Part shown: positions 4,824-5,249 of the stretch, one piece after another
Numbering within the stretch: the first letter of the stretch is position 1
How the letters are laid out: each line of letters begins with the position of its first letter
Assembly: GCA_900758315.1 (NCBI GenBank)
Contig: CAAERF010000139.1
Span: 1 to 5,249, forward strand
DNA: 5,249 bases
Reading direction: 5' to 3'
DNA from: an uncultured Oscillospiraceae bacterium
Lineage (GTDB): Bacteria; Bacillota; Clostridia; Oscillospirales; Oscillospiraceae
Made by a program: the position numbers and the translations under genes
Notes under the pieces: model-generated
What the model was told of the DNA's origin: nothing
The model's database searches: none
The model's input: only the letters and a program-made list of their open reading frames with translations

Positions 4824-4911
4824 CCAGGGCCCGCGAGGGTCCTGGCGGTTTCCAAAGGCAGAGCCTTTGGTCCATCAAAGTGAAACTTTGTCGCTGCCAT
4901 AAGGGCAGCGA
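4824..4911 (+). repeat. Four consecutive hairpins upstream of the glycosidase gene
   Basis: The hairpins are: CCAGGGCCC (4824-4832) with GGGTCCTGG (4837-4845), nine pairs including one G-U, closed by a GCGA tetraloop; CCAAAGGC (4852-4859) with GCCTTTGG (4863-4870), loop AGA; CAAAGT (4876-4881) with ACTTTG (4885-4890), loop GAA; and TCGCTGCC (4891-4898) with GGCAGCGA (4904-4911), loop ATAAG. Spacers between them are 0 to 6 nt. The G-U pair and GNRA loop favour the + strand as the folded one. There is no U-run for termination. Confidence 0.75.
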
Positions 4912-4970
4912 AACAAATATTATATTGTCGTATCCAAACAAAGAACCGACCCAGAAAGGACAGACGCTCT

Positions 4971-5249
4971 ATGAACAGCAGAAAAGAAATCCCCCAGATC
5001 AAAAAGGACAAAAACGGCCGGGCCACCTGGCTGGTGGACGGCAAACCCTACATCGCCCTCGCCGGGGAGCTGCACAACTCCAGCGCCTCCAGCCTGCGGT
5101 ATATGGACGAGCAGGTCTGGCCGGCGCTGCGGCCGCTGCATCTGAACACCGTCATCCTGCCGGTGGCCTGGGAGTCGGTCGAGCCGGAAGAGGGGAAATT
5201 CGACTTTTCCCTCCCCGACGGGCTGATCGCCGCCGCCAAGCGGGAACAG
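4971..5249 (+). CDS. GH35/GH42-like glycoside hydrolase (DUF5597-type beta-galactosidase family), N-terminus only
   Basis: The first 93 codons are present; the gene runs off the window. ATG 4971 follows AGAAAGGA at 4953-4960. Residues 20-45 (LVDGKPYIAL, then AGELHNSSASS) and 58-81 (LNTVILPVAWESVEPEEGKF) match the opening of TIM-barrel glycosidases in the GH42-like/DUF5597 group, which remove terminal beta-galactosyl residues from plant polysaccharide or oligosaccharide substrates. The catalytic acid and nucleophile lie beyond the window, so activity cannot be confirmed. There is no signal peptide, so a cytoplasmic enzyme acting on imported oligosaccharides is likely. The coding sequence is much more GC-rich than the M56 unit at the other end. 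The hairpin cluster directly upstream could be part of its leader. Confidence 0.85.
   Translation, partial: MNSRKEIPQIKKDKNGRATWLVDGKPYIALAGELHNSSASSLRYMDEQVWPALRPLHLNTVILPVAWESVEPEEGKFDFSLPDGLIAAAKREQ

Larger units (their letters stand above)
4582..4970. other. Gene-free, inverted-repeat-rich stretch between recombinase and glycosidase
   Basis: No coding region is supported in these 389 bases; minus-strand open frames here are short and overlap the glycosidase. The first 60 bases are AT-rich and hold a small GGCA/TGCC hairpin (4595-4605) and a TATAAA (4634-4639) that could serve as a -10 box, without a good -35 at proper spacing. From 4643 to 4911 the sequence is a near-continuous run of inverted repeats, listed separately. 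The right end of the mobile element probably lies in this interval. Confidence 0.7.

Noticed and set aside
4643..4911. CRISPR array
   Set aside because: The repeats are different inverted repeats, not identical direct repeats with regular spacers, and no cas genes are present.
4918..4926. TATTATATT as a -10 box for the glycosidase gene
   Set aside because: No acceptable -35 lies 15-19 bases upstream; the AT-rich patch alone is not evidence.

Overview
The window looks like chromosomal DNA from an anaerobic gut Clostridia species (Oscillospiraceae/Lachnospiraceae type) carrying a small integrated mobile element. The basis is family resemblance: an M56 (BlaR1-like) peptidase with a Clostridia-style C-terminus, a short sigma-factor-like protein typical of Firmicutes integrative elements, a large serine recombinase, and a GH35/GH42-like glycosidase of the kind found in gut bacteria. 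No RNA gene, CRISPR array or antibiotic-resistance gene was seen.

Layout. (1) 1-1407, comparatively AT-rich: the 3' part of an M56 metallopeptidase gene, followed in the same frame by a gene for a 207-residue secreted protein. The signal peptide of the second gene is a near-identical copy of the last membrane segment of the first, so the second gene was apparently built by partial duplication of the first. A strong intrinsic terminator (1517-1555) closes this unit. (2) About 1560-4620, richer in GC: a compact mobile-element module, all on the + strand, comprising a 140-aa sigma-70 region-4-like protein, a 66-aa and a 58-aa conserved-type small protein, and a 493-aa large serine recombinase with its own promoter. 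No relaxase, coupling protein or replication gene is present, so this is either a minimal element or the recombinase end of a larger or decayed one. (3) 4582-4970: a gene-free stretch packed with perfect inverted repeats, including a possible three-way junction. (4) 4971-5249, very GC-rich: the first 93 codons of a glycosidase.

How it may work together. The sigma-like protein probably regulates element genes, and the recombinase carries out excision and integration. Both genes have their Shine-Dalgarno sequence inside a potential hairpin, which suggests translational control of the mobile module. Two 25-nt hairpin repeats with the same arms but a flipped 3-nt core bracket the sigma-like and 66-aa genes, and 19 nt of the first recur inside the recombinase gene.

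The observations most worth following are the hairpin-dense region 4643-4911, the birth of a secreted protein from a duplicated membrane segment, the core-flipped hairpin pair and the 15-bp hairpin over the sigma-like gene's ribosome binding site. Functional readings of these are inference from sequence alone; no folding or database search could be run.
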